Source: an uncultured Prevotella sp. (GTDB lineage: Bacteria > Bacteroidota > Bacteroidia > Bacteroidales > Bacteroidaceae). Taken from it: 25,670 bases of DNA. Position numbers and translations under genes: made by a program. Shown in pieces: positions 15,085-22,901 of the stretch (positions are counted from its first letter, which is position 1; the number at the start of each line of letters is the position of its first letter). Below the pieces are notes generated by a model, which ran no database searches, was not told the DNA's origin, and saw only the letters and a list, made by a program, of their open reading frames with translations. The DNA lies in NCBI GenBank assembly GCA_934272845.1, contig CAKQSF010000023.1, positions 1 to 25,670 on the forward strand. Direction: 5' to 3'.

Positions 15085-15711
15085 ATGCAAATAGTTTTCG
15101 CGACCAACAACGCGCACAAACTCTCAGAGGTGCGTGAGATACTCAGCAGCCTTGCCACCAACGGCAGGGCTGCTGACGCTAATGACATAGAGGTACTGTC
15201 GCTCAACGACATAGGTTGCCACGAGGATATACCCGAAGATGCCGACACACTGGAAGGTAATGCCATACAGAAGGCACGCTACATAAAGGAACACTACGGC
15301 TACGACTGTTTCGCTGACGATACAGGCTTGGAGGTAACAGTCCTTGGTGGTGCACCAGGCGTCTATAGCGCACGCTACGCATCACTCAGCGACCCTACGG
15401 CAGCCTCACACGACAGCGAGGCGAATATGCGTTGCCTCCTCAGCAACCTAGAGGGTAAGGCAGACCGCACGGCACGCTTTCGCACCGTAATAGCCCTTAT
15501 ATATAAAGGAGAGGAACACCTGTTCGAGGGAATAGTAAATGGAAGCATAACCACAGAACGCCATGGCGCTGATGGCTTTGGATACGACCCCATCTTTGCA
15601 CCCACAGAGGCAGACGGCCGCACCTTTGCCGAGATGACCAGTGAGGAGAAAAACGCTATAAGCCACCGAGGAAGAGCAACACAGAAACTGGCAGAGTTCT
15701 TTGGCAAGTAA
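15085..15711 (+). CDS. rdgB: dITP/XTP (non-canonical purine NTP) pyrophosphatase, RdgB/HAM1 family
   Basis: The 208-aa protein starts [16 protein letters not shown], with the family substrate motif TNNxHK at 7-12. DDTGLEV and [11 protein letters not shown] follow, then FGYDPIF and SHRGRA near the C terminus. It hydrolyses dITP, XTP and ITP to the monophosphate and PPi, cleaning the nucleotide pool. The start at 15085 is chosen because the conserved beta strand begins there; an in-frame ATG at 14992 would add 31 residues encoded by the repeat region and is unlikely. A hairpin lies about 70 bp after the stop. Confidence 0.95.
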   Translation: MQIVFATNNAHKLSEVREILSSLATNGRAADANDIEVLSLNDIGCHEDIPEDADTLEGNAIQKARYIKEHYGYDCFADDTGLEVTVLGGAPGVYSARYASLSDPTAASHDSEANMRCLLSNLEGKADRTARFRTVIALIYKGEEHLFEGIVNGSITTERHGADGFGYDPIFAPTEADGRTFAEMTSEEKNAISHRGRATQKLAEFFGK

Positions 15712-15782
15712 GCGTGCATGTAAGCCTTTATATGGAGACGAAGTTTCCAACTTCGGTTTAAGCAAGATGCAGCAAGACAATT

Positions 15783-15820
15783 ATGGAGTCGAGGTTAAAA
15801 ACCTCGACTCCATATAAAAT
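15783..15820 (+). terminator. Perfect 14-bp hairpin after rdgB
   Basis: ATGGAGTCGAGGTT (15783-15796) and AACCTCGACTCCAT (15800-15813) pair perfectly over a 3-nt loop. A weaker hairpin CGAAGTTTCCAACTTCG lies just upstream (about 15739-15755). There is no T-run, so termination may be factor-assisted or the hairpin may stabilise the 3' end. Confidence 0.6.
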
Positions 15821-15826
15821 CTCCAC

Positions 15827-15893
15827 AGTGCGCAAGCATAATTATGAATTATGAATTATGAATTATGAATTTAACTATGCTATGGCGAGAAAA
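15827..15893. repeat. Single copy of the heptamer-GAGAAAAGG block
   Basis: GTGCGCAAGCATAATTATGA, further ATTATGA heptamers, then AACTATGCTATGGC and GAGAAAAGGTGC ending just before the ATG at 15899. This is the same composite seen twice at 1-134. The AAAAGG lies at Shine-Dalgarno distance, so the repeat may supply the ribosome contact. Confidence 0.88.
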
Positions 15894-15898
15894 GGTGC

Positions 15899-16810
15899 AT
15901 GAACATGATGAAACATATTTTATTAGTTTTCTTAACAATCCTCTCCCTTAACATTAACGCGCAACAACGAGTGCAGATATGGAAAGGCACAGGGGTACAC
16001 GCAAGTAGTGTTACGCTGGACGCTTATCTGCCAGAGGGTGCCCCCTACCCCACCGTGGGTGTTGTGGTATGTCCTGGAGGCAGTTACTGTTGGCATGACC
16101 GCGAGACAGAGGGCGTGGCAGTAGCACGCTGGCTGCAGAAGAACGGCATAGCAGCATTCGTATTAAACTATCGCGTGCAGGGCATATTCCAGTATGTCAC
16201 CCACTCACGACTGATAGTGCCAGGCAGACGTCACCCTATGATGCTACAGGACATACAGATGGCGATACACACCGTAAGGGAACATGCACGGCAGTGGAAC
16301 GTAAATCCAGATAGCGTTGGGGCAATGGGGTTCTCAGCAGGCGGCCACCTTGTGATGTCGGCGGCAGAGTATCATCATACAGACTTTCTTACACCGTTAG
16401 GTATCAGTGTAAAGCATTCCTTGCGTCCTGACTTCGTGGTGCCGGTTTATCCCGTAGTAACCATGCAAGGACCGCTGACGCACAAACGCTCACGCAGGGC
16501 ATTGCTAGGAGAATTACGCAAGTATCGTCGCTCGCTGCGTGACAGCCTGTCGCTTGAGAAGCATGTACCAGCAGATTGTCCGCCAGTGTTCCTTGTGAAC
16601 TGTAAGGACGACCCAGTAGTGAAATACCGTAACTCCGTAATACTTGACTCTGCGCTCACCGCACGTGGCATTCCTCATCGCTATATACTCTATAACACAG
16701 GAGGGCACGGCTTTGGCGCTTCAGAAGAAAAAGGTACAGCAGAGTGCAGGGAATGGAAAACAGAGTTCCTGCGCTGGATGAATAAAAAAACACGGGCATC
16801 ATCGTTATGA
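15899..16810 (+). CDS. Secreted alpha/beta hydrolase, BD-FAE/acetyl-xylan-esterase-like
   Basis: An N-terminal signal peptide (MNMMKHILLVFLTILSLNIN, cleavage near NA) is followed by an alpha/beta hydrolase domain. Oxyanion region CPGGSY at 58-63, nucleophile elbow GFSAGGH with Ser146, acid Asp238 in NCKDDP, and His270 in GGHGFG. Export and family resemblance suggest removal of acetyl or feruloyl groups from plant polysaccharides, but the substrate is inferred. Length (303 aa) is normal. M3 or M4 could also serve as start; 15899 is chosen because AAAAGG precedes it at the right distance. Upstream lies a dispersed repeat block; downstream an unrelated minus-strand gene converges. Confidence 0.85.
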   Translation: MNMMKHILLVFLTILSLNINAQQRVQIWKGTGVHASSVTLDAYLPEGAPYPTVGVVVCPGGSYCWHDRETEGVAVARWLQKNGIAAFVLNYRVQGIFQYVTHSRLIVPGRRHPMMLQDIQMAIHTVREHARQWNVNPDSVGAMGFSAGGHLVMSAAEYHHTDFLTPLGISVKHSLRPDFVVPVYPVVTMQGPLTHKRSRRALLGELRKYRRSLRDSLSLEKHVPADCPPVFLVNCKDDPVVKYRNSVILDSALTARGIPHRYILYNTGGHGFGASEEKGTAECREWKTEFLRWMNKKTRASSL

Positions 16811-16822
16811 TGGTGTCCGTGT
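16790..16822 (-). terminator. Hairpin overlapping the hydrolase stop; minus-strand terminator
   Basis: ACACGGGCATCAT pairs with ATGATGGTGTCCGTGT over CGTT. On the minus strand the stem is followed by TTTTTTT (the plus strand reads AATAAAAAAACACGG), so it suits termination of the transcript coming from the DUF4254 gene. It overlaps the hydrolase 3' end and may serve both genes. Confidence 0.7.
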
Positions 16823-16980
16823 CGTAATTATGAGTAGTTAGTATTATGTAGTTATTTCCTTATCTTAAATAAGCATTCCAAAAGGATTAGGCACGAGTTG
16901 GTGGAATTAAAACGTATTAATTTTACAGTCCGCTAATTCCGCCAACGCATGATTTGGCATCCCTAACCTTAGGTTAAGTC
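16823..16980. pseudogene. Remnant of the 126-aa gene family's 3' end
   Basis: Read on the minus strand, about 16950-16924 encodes CVGGISGL plus a TAA stop, as at the end of the gene at 2894. It is followed by AAAATTAATACGTTTTAATT, which also occurs at 9598-9621. No longer open frame survives. The rest of the stretch shows nothing recognisable. Confidence 0.5.
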
Positions 16981-17140
16981 ACTATTACTCCCTGTCAGTT
17001 ACTATTACTCCCTGTCAGTTACTATTACCCCCTGTAAGTTACTATTACTTCTTGAAAGTCGCTATTACTCCCTGTAAGTTACTATTACTTCTTGAAAGTC
17101 ACTATTACTCCCTATAAGTTACTATTACTTTTTATATAAT
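16981..17140. repeat. 20-bp tandem repeat, 8 units, carrying stop-codon triplets
   Basis: Eight 20-bp units of the type ACTATTACTCCCTGTCAGTT start at 16981 and end at 17140. On the minus strand nearly every unit gives TAATAGTAA or TAATAGTGA, three consecutive in-frame stops (one unit has two). The last unit supplies the stop codon of the DUF4254 gene (17127-17125). Confidence 0.92.
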
Positions 17141-17724
17141 ACGGGGTTAGTGCTTGGGTCATTGTACATTTTCATCTGGCGGTATACTTTCATGTACTTA
17201 CGTCCTGCAGCAATATCGTCCAGCAATTGGTCTATAGCAGTAGAAAGGTCTACCTGCTGCTCCAAGAGCACAGCGAGTTTGCCACGGCATGTAGCGATAT
17301 GCTCCTCAGAAGCATCGGTACGCTCTGTCTGTTCCTTCATGTGCCATATCTTCAGTGCGAGGATAGAGAGGCGGTCGATAGCCCAAGCCGGAGACTCAGT
17401 ATTGATGGTAGCCCCTTCCTGCACCTTCACGTCAGCATAGAGTTGGCGGAAGTAAGTGTCGATATCCTCCACCATGTCCGTACGGTCTTGGTTAGATTTG
17501 TCGATGCGTCGTTTCAGTACCAGTGCTGCTGCAGGATCTATCTGTGGATCGCGGATAATATCCTCGAAGTGCCACTGTACGGTATCTATCCAGCATTTGT
17601 GGTATAGTGTGGCATCGATGGTGCCAGCCTCGTAAGGGTTATTGATAGGAGTCTCAACGTTATCGTGAACGTGGTAGTCCGCAATAGCGCGTCGGAATAT
17701 ATCGTTGGCTTTCTCTGTAAACAT
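17125..17724 (-). CDS. DUF4254 domain protein (199 aa)
   Basis: Starts MFTEKANDIFRRAIADYHVH and includes YHKCWIDTVQWHFEDIIRDP, DNVETPINNPYE and a helical C-terminal half (ILALKIWHMKEQTER, then LLEQQVDLSTAIDQLL), which I recognise as the DUF4254 family of Bacteroidetes (about 200 aa, function unknown). An upstream in-frame ATG at 17796 is rejected because the TAACTTTG promoter box at 17773-17766 lies between it and 17724. The gene diverges from metH across a 9-bp CTAG repeat. Its stop codon lies inside the 20-bp repeat array. Confidence 0.88.
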   Translation of the reverse strand: MFTEKANDIFRRAIADYHVHDNVETPINNPYEAGTIDATLYHKCWIDTVQWHFEDIIRDPQIDPAAALVLKRRIDKSNQDRTDMVEDIDTYFRQLYADVKVQEGATINTESPAWAIDRLSILALKIWHMKEQTERTDASEEHIATCRGKLAVLLEQQVDLSTAIDQLLDDIAAGRKYMKVYRQMKMYNDPSTNPVLYKK

Positions 17725-17765
17725 GAAATATGTTGAAAATGTGATTATTATTGTGATAATTTCTG

Positions 17766-17797
17766 CAAAGTTACTTAAAAAGCATTGAACCGCCAAA
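17766..17797 (-). promoter_or_regulatory. Promoter for the DUF4254 gene
   Basis: On the minus strand TTTG (17797-17794), a 20-bp spacer and TAACTTTG (17773-17766), a textbook Bacteroidetes arrangement, about 40 bp upstream of the ATG at 17724. Confidence 0.82.
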
Positions 17798-17833
17798 TAT
17801 TTTGAAGTATTTTTGAATAAAGGCTATCTTGGG

Positions 17834-17968
17834 TATCTAGGTTTTCTAGAAGTTCTAGAAGTTCTAGAGGTTCTAGTTGTTCTAGGTTTTCTAGATCTTC
17901 TAGAGGTTCTAGGTTTTCTAGAGGTTCTAGTTCTTCTAGAATATCTAGTTCTTCTAGCATTTCTAGTT
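17834..17968. repeat. 9-bp CTAG-centred repeat array, 15 units
   Basis: Fifteen consecutive 9-bp units with CTAG at a fixed position (consensus GTTCTAGAG, variants TTTCTAGGT, CTTCTAGTT, TATCTAGTT). The array lies exactly between two divergent promoters (DUF4254 and metH). On the minus strand it reads as a Leu-Glu-x tripeptide repeat, but that frame lacks a promoter. Confidence 0.93.
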
Positions 17969-17983
17969 TAACCAAACCAAAAA

Positions 17984-18015
17984 TTTGCTGATTTGAAGTT
18001 TTTGTTGTACCTTTG
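17984..18015 (+). promoter_or_regulatory. metH promoter
   Basis: TTTG at 17984-17987, 20-bp spacer, TACCTTTG at 18008-18015. The leader to the ATG at 18076 is about 55 nt, too short for a cobalamin or SAM riboswitch, and ends in TTAAACGACCAAAC, two octamer-like units. Confidence 0.85.
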
Positions 18016-18075
18016 CATCTTGGTATAAACTATTCGGGCAAACAATTTACATATAAAGCCATTAAACGACCAAAC

Positions 18076-21000
18076 ATGACTAGAAAAGAGATTCAGGACA
18101 TAATGAGGGAACGCATCCTTATACTCGATGGTGCTACGGGAACTTACCTGCAGCACTTGCAGTTGACGGAGGATGACTTCAGAGGAGAGAGGTTTAAGGA
18201 ACATCCTGTACCACTGAAGGGGTGTAATGACGTTTTGTGCCTCACGCAGCCACAGGTTATCGAGCGAATGCACCGTGACTATATTGAAGCGGGAGCAGAC
18301 ATCGTTGAGACTAACTCCTTTAACTGTAACTGCTTCTCGCTTGCCGACTATGCTCTGGAGAATCTCGTGTATGATATCAGCAAGGCTGCCGCTGAGTGTG
18401 CACGCCGCGCTGGAGCACGTATAGTGGCTGGTTCTATTGGACCTACTAACCGTACGGCATCTATGTCGGCTGACGTTAACAATCCCGCACAGCGCGACGT
18501 AACGTTCCAGCAACTGTATGATACCTACCGTGAACAGGTCAACGGATTGCTCGACGGTGGGGCTGACGTGATGCTCATTGAGACTATCTTTGATACTCTT
18601 AACGCTAAGGCAGCGCTGAAGGCTATAGAGGACGTGGCGCAGGAACGCGGCACGGATATACCTGTGATGGCATCTGGAACACTCTCTGATGCTTCTGGTC
18701 GCACATTGTCAGGACAGACGGTGGAGGCATTCGTGGCATCATTGTCACACGGAAACTTGCTGTCTATAGGCTTAAACTGCGGTTTTGGTGCAAGACAGTT
18801 GTTGCCATGGCTGAAGCGAATAGCAAAGATTGCACCCTGCCCTATCTCGGTGCATCCTAATGCTGGTTTGCCTAATGTTATGGGCGGATATGATGAGACG
18901 CCTGAGACTTTTGCTGAAGCGGCTGAAGAGTTCCTCTCTGCTGGGGAGACGGAGGATAATACGCATCATAGTCCGGTGAATATATATGGAGGTTGTTGCG
19001 GTACTACACCTGCGCACATCAAGGCTCTGGCGGAAGTGGCGAAGCACCACTCCCCTCGCCCACTGCCAAACAACCAAACAACCAAACGACCAAACGACCA
19101 AACGACCAAACAACCAAACAACCAAACAACCACCCTCTCAGGTCTTGAAGCCCTGAGACTGTGTAAGGAAACAGGGTTCGTAAACGTTGGAGAGCGTACC
19201 AACGTGGCAGGATCGGCAAAGTTTAAGAGACTGATACAAGAGAAGAAATACGACGAGGCACTCTCCGTAGCACGTAATCAAGTGGAGAACGGAGCGCAGG
19301 TTATTGACGTATGTATGGACGACGGACTCATTGACGGTATAGACGCCATGACAACGTTCCTCAACCTCATAGCCTCTGAACCAGAGATAGCACGCGTGCC
19401 AGTGATGATAGACTCCTCAAAGTGGGATATCCTTAAGGCTGGACTACAGTGCGTGCAGGGCAAGAGCATTGTTAACTCTATATCACTGAAGGAAGGCGAA
19501 GAGAAGTTCCTCGCCAAGGCACGTTACGTTCACTCTATGGGAGCAGCGGCAGTGGTGATGTTGTTTGACGAAAAAGGACAGGCTGACACCTACGAACGCA
19601 AGGTCAGCGTGGCACGACGTGCTTACAAACTGCTGACAGAGAATGGTTTCCCTGGCGAAGACATCATCTTCGACCCTAACGTACTGGCTGTTGCTACAGG
19701 TATGCCTGAGCACGACGACTATGGCAGAGCCTTTATTGAAGCCTGCCGAACAATACACACTGAGATGCCTGAGACACACCTCTCGGGTGGTATCAGCAAC
19801 CTTAGTTTCTCGTTCCGCGGCAATAATGTGATACGTCAAGCGATGCACTCTGTGTTCCTCTATCACGCTATGCAGGCAGGACTCGACATGAGTATCGTTA
19901 ACCCTGCCATGACAACCATCTACTCTGACATTCCAGAGGATATGCTAAAGGCAGTGGAAGACGTAATACTGAACCGTGATAGCGGTGCCAGCGAGCGGCT
20001 GATAGACTTTGCACAGGCTATTAAAGAGGCGGAGGATGCACGCAAGGCGGCTGAAGGAGGTAATGGAAAGGCTGCTGCACCAAAAGACGACTGGCGCACT
20101 GCCCCACTCCACGACCGTATTAACCACGCTATGCTCAAGGGACTGACTGACCATATAGAGGCTGACACGGAAGAGGCATATCAAGAGACTGGCACTGCCC
20201 TCGCCGTGATTGACAACTACCTCATGCCTGCCATGGAACAGGTGGGAGAACTCTTCGGACAGGGCAAGATGTTCCTGCCACAGGTGGTGAAGTCTGCTCG
20301 CGTCATGAAGAAGGCGGTGGCGGTGCTCGAACCATACATGACTGCACAAAAGCCTGCAAGCAATGATAGTGAATCTACAAGCGATGCAGGCGAATCAGCA
20401 AGCGATGCAGGCAAATCCTCGTGCGGTGACGTTTCTACGTCAACCGCTTCCGCAGCCCAGCCTACTATCCTAATGGCCACGGTTAAGGGCGATGTTCACG
20501 ACATTGGTAAGAACATCGTCAGCGTAGTAACGCAGTGTAACGGTTACGATGTGATGGACCTGGGCGTAATGGTTGATACTGAGACTATTATCAATGCCGC
20601 AAAGGAACATGATGCTGCGGTGATAGGACTCAGCGGACTCATCACTCCGTCGCTCGACGAGATGATTAACGTGCTCAGAGCACTGCGTCATGAGGGCATG
20701 ACAACACCTGTATTGGTGGGCGGTGCCACGACATCTACACTGCATACCGCTGTGAAGATGGCGCCAGAATATCCTGATGGCGTGGTGATACAGGTGCGTG
20801 CGGCAGCGGATAATCCTGCTATCATACGCCGACTGCTTGCCGATGACCGTGAGGAATATATTGCAGAACTGAAGGCGCAGCAACGCATCATACGCGAGAA
20901 CTACCTGCGTGACGAGGCTGAAAAGAAACCAAAACTGACGCTCGAGGAGGCAAAGCGTCGTCGCCACGTAAAGAAGGCGGAGGAGGTGGCAGTGCCTACG

Positions 21001-21786
21001 GCTGAGGCAAGGGTGCTGATAAAGTCAGACAATCACTCGCTGATACATCCAAAGGGCGAGTGTATGTGCTGCAATCCTTTGGTGCCACTCATAAACTGGA
21101 ATTTCTTCTTCTCTGCATGGGGACTGAAAGGACATTTCCCCGAACTGCTTGAAGACAAGGAAAAGGGTGGGGAAGCACAGAAACTCTACCGTGACGCACA
21201 GCAACTGTTAGAGAAGGTGATACGCCTCCGTTTGCTACGCCTACAGACAAGGGCGCAGATACTGCCTGCATGGGCTGAGGGTGATGACATTATAATAAAG
21301 GATGCCAAGGGCAACGAGCACCGCCTGCCTATGCAACGCTCACTGCGTGATGAGCCTGAGACTAAGTGTCTCGCTGACTACGTGATGCAGCGAGAGGGTG
21401 GGGCGGAACCACCTGAGGACTACCTCTGTCCGTTCGTTGTCAGTGCTGGCGTAGGACTGGCTGAGATGCAGGAACGCTATCGTGCCGATGGCGATGAGTA
21501 TCACGCTATTATGCTGAAACTCCTTGCCGACCGTTTAGCGGAAGCCATGGCAGAGAAACTCTCCATGGACCTGCGCGACACTATGCACTGGGGCAAGAAG
21601 AACATACGTATGGCGTTCGGTTACGGCTCATGCCCAGACCACAGCATGAAGCAACAGGTGTTCGACATCCTCGGAATAGGGGAGGAGACAGGACTATCGC
21701 TCACTGAAAGTTACATGATAAACCCTGGAGAAAGCATCTGCGGACTGATATTCGCTAATAGCCCCGAGAAATTTTTTAATGTTTAG
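18076..21786 (+). CDS. metH: Cobalamin-dependent methionine synthase
   Basis: The 1236-aa enzyme moves the methyl group of 5-methyl-THF to homocysteine via cobalamin. Domain order: homocysteine domain (residues 1-325) with zinc ligands Cys235 (GLNCGFG) and Cys307/Cys308 (GGCCGTT); pterin domain from about 365 (NVGERTNVAGS); B12 cap (about 690-760); B12 domain with DVHDIG (806-811, His808 being the cobalt ligand); and C-terminal activation domain (FGYGSCPDHSMK, then TESYMINPGE). Two linkers carry extra low-complexity sequence: residues 332-353, encoded by octamer repeats, and about 757-795, Ser/Asp/Ala rich and containing a dispersed hairpin. The start at 18076 gives MTRKEIQDIM; an in-frame ATG at 18013 overlaps the -7 box. 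metF follows. Confidence 0.97.
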   Translation: MTRKEIQDIMRERILILDGATGTYLQHLQLTEDDFRGERFKEHPVPLKGCNDVLCLTQPQVIERMHRDYIEAGADIVETNSFNCNCFSLADYALENLVYDISKAAAECARRAGARIVAGSIGPTNRTASMSADVNNPAQRDVTFQQLYDTYREQVNGLLDGGADVMLIETIFDTLNAKAALKAIEDVAQERGTDIPVMASGTLSDASGRTLSGQTVEAFVASLSHGNLLSIGLNCGFGARQLLPWLKRIAKIAPCPISVHPNAGLPNVMGGYDETPETFAEAAEEFLSAGETEDNTHHSPVNIYGGCCGTTPAHIKALAEVAKHHSPRPLPNNQTTKRPNDQTTKQPNNQTTTLSGLEALRLCKETGFVNVGERTNVAGSAKFKRLIQEKKYDEALSVARNQVENGAQVIDVCMDDGLIDGIDAMTTFLNLIASEPEIARVPVMIDSSKWDILKAGLQCVQGKSIVNSISLKEGEEKFLAKARYVHSMGAAAVVMLFDEKGQADTYERKVSVARRAYKLLTENGFPGEDIIFDPNVLAVATGMPEHDDYGRAFIEACRTIHTEMPETHLSGGISNLSFSFRGNNVIRQAMHSVFLYHAMQAGLDMSIVNPAMTTIYSDIPEDMLKAVEDVILNRDSGASERLIDFAQAIKEAEDARKAAEGGNGKAAAPKDDWRTAPLHDRINHAMLKGLTDHIEADTEEAYQETGTALAVIDNYLMPAMEQVGELFGQGKMFLPQVVKSARVMKKAVAVLEPYMTAQKPASNDSESTSDAGESASDAGKSSCGDVSTSTASAAQPTILMATVKGDVHDIGKNIVSVVTQCNGYDVMDLGVMVDTETIINAAKEHDAAVIGLSGLITPSLDEMINVLRALRHEGMTTPVLVGGATTSTLHTAVKMAPEYPDGVVIQVRAAADNPAIIRRLLADDREEYIAELKAQQRIIRENYLRDEAEKKPKLTLEEAKRRRHVKKAEEVAVPTAEARVLIKSDNHSLIHPKGECMCCNPLVPLINWNFFFSAWGLKGHFPELLEDKEKGGEAQKLYRDAQQLLEKVIRLRLLRLQTRAQILPAWAEGDDIIIKDAKGNEHRLPMQRSLRDEPETKCLADYVMQREGGAEPPEDYLCPFVVSAGVGLAEMQERYRADGDEYHAIMLKLLADRLAEAMAEKLSMDLRDTMHWGKKNIRMAFGYGSCPDHSMKQQVFDILGIGEETGLSLTESYMINPGESICGLIFANSPEKFFNV
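19069..19134 (+). repeat. Octamer array inside metH coding sequence
   Basis: Seven to eight octamers (ACCAAACG and ACCAAACA) encode an octapeptide repeat (N-N/D-Q-T-T-K-R/Q-P, about 2.7 copies) in the linker between homocysteine and pterin domains. Unlike intergenic arrays it contains no T-bearing ATCTACC or ACTAATCT unit, so no stop codon arises in the metH frame. Confidence 0.92.
20421..20442 (+). repeat. Covarying TTTCTA-loop hairpin inside metH
   Basis: GTGCGGTGACGTTTCTACGT plus CA: stem TGACG/CGTCA, loop TTTCTA, in the linker before the B12 domain. It shares GTGCGGTG and the loop with 15037-15058, where the stem reads TGGCG/CGCCA. Confidence 0.75.
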
Positions 21787-21935
21787 GAGATTGGGAGATT
21801 AGGAGATTGGTAGATTAGGAGATTGGCAGATTGGGAGATTGGTAGATTGGTACCCACCAAACGACCAAACCACCAAACGACCAAACAACCAAACGACTAA
21901 ACCACTAAACAACCAAACAAACAACCAAACCGACA
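21784..21935. repeat. Opposed octamer arrays between metH and metF
   Basis: From the metH stop to 21853, GT-rich GATTGGGA/GATTGGTA/GATTAGGA units. From 21854 to the metF ATG, AC-rich ACCAAACG/ACCAAACA/ACTAAACC units. The order is the same as at 7236-7500 and would allow an intercistronic stem. Confidence 0.9.
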
Positions 21936-22901
21936 ATGAAGATAATAGACATAATAAACCAAGCCAAGGAGTCGGGCAAACCTCGTTTCTCCTTTGAACT
22001 GCTGCCACCGCTAAAAGGTGACGGCCTCGACAAGATATACGGTGCAATAGACCGCCTCGTGCCATTTAACCCAGCCTTCATCAACGTGACGTGTCACAGA
22101 GAAGAGATAAAGTACACGGAGCGTCCCGACGGACTGATACAGAAGCACGTGATGCGCCGCCGTCCTGGTACGGTAGGTGTCTCTGCCGCTATAAAGCAGA
22201 AATATAACATAGAGGTGGTGCCACACCTTATCTGCGGTGGACAGTCACGTTACGACATAGAGGACACACTGATAGACCTCGACTTCCTCGGCATACAGAA
22301 TGTGCTGGCACTGCGTGGTGATGCCATGCCAGGAGCACACCGCTTTGTGGCAAACAAGGACGGACATGCACATGCTGACGGACTGGTAAAGCAGATAGTA
22401 GACATGAACAACGGCATCTTCATTGACGGAGAGCCTAACACCTGCCACCATACCGACTTCTGCATAGGCGTGGCAGGCTACCCTGAGAAGCACGTAGAGT
22501 CACCTAACGCACTGACTGACATGGGCTACCTCAAGCAGAAGATTGATGCTGGAGCAGAGTATATAGCAACACAGATATGTTATGACGCAGACACACTCAT
22601 TGAGTTCCGCGACCGCTGCGTCAAGGTGGGCATTGATGCTCCTATATTGCCAGGACTGAAGCCTTTCGCCACAAAGACGCAGTTGACGGTGTTGCCACAG
22701 ACATTCGCCGTAGACCTGCCGCAGGAACTGGTAGACAAGGTCAGCGCATGCAAGGATAATAACGATGTTAAGAAGGTCGGAGTAGAGTGGGCGATAGCGC
22801 AAAGCGAGAAACTCATTAAGGCTGGATTCCCCGTGCTACACTTCTACACCATGACAAAGACCGAACAAGTAGAGAATATAATAAAAGAATTAGGTATTTA
22901 G
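21936..22901 (+). CDS. metF: Methylenetetrahydrofolate reductase
   Basis: The 321-aa flavoprotein reduces 5,10-methylene-THF to 5-methyl-THF, the methyl donor for the neighbouring MetH. RFSFELLPP (residues 17-25) carries the catalytic Glu, FINVTCHREE is the usual family segment, and NVLALRGD and AGYPEKH follow, with ILPGLKPF near the C-terminal part. Length is slightly above the bacterial norm of about 300. No promoter box lies between metH and metF, so the two are probably one operon, with the octamer array between them (149 bp). The ATG follows the array by a few bases. Confidence 0.96.
   Translation: MKIIDIINQAKESGKPRFSFELLPPLKGDGLDKIYGAIDRLVPFNPAFINVTCHREEIKYTERPDGLIQKHVMRRRPGTVGVSAAIKQKYNIEVVPHLICGGQSRYDIEDTLIDLDFLGIQNVLALRGDAMPGAHRFVANKDGHAHADGLVKQIVDMNNGIFIDGEPNTCHHTDFCIGVAGYPEKHVESPNALTDMGYLKQKIDAGAEYIATQICYDADTLIEFRDRCVKVGIDAPILPGLKPFATKTQLTVLPQTFAVDLPQELVDKVSACKDNNDVKKVGVEWAIAQSEKLIKAGFPVLHFYTMTKTEQVENIIKELGI

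Noticed and set aside
17725..17796. Upstream start for the DUF4254 gene
   Set aside because: The promoter box lies inside this stretch, and the family begins at MFTEKAN.
17775..17975. 66-aa minus-strand frame with Leu-Glu-x repeats over the CTAG array
   Set aside because: The repeat alone makes the pattern. It lies upstream of the DUF4254 promoter with no promoter of its own.
18013..18075. Upstream start for metH
   Set aside because: The ATG lies inside the -7 box TACCTTTG, so it would not be transcribed.
18016..18075. Cobalamin or SAM riboswitch before metH
   Set aside because: The leader is only about 55 nt and shows no B12-box or kink-turn-like sequence.
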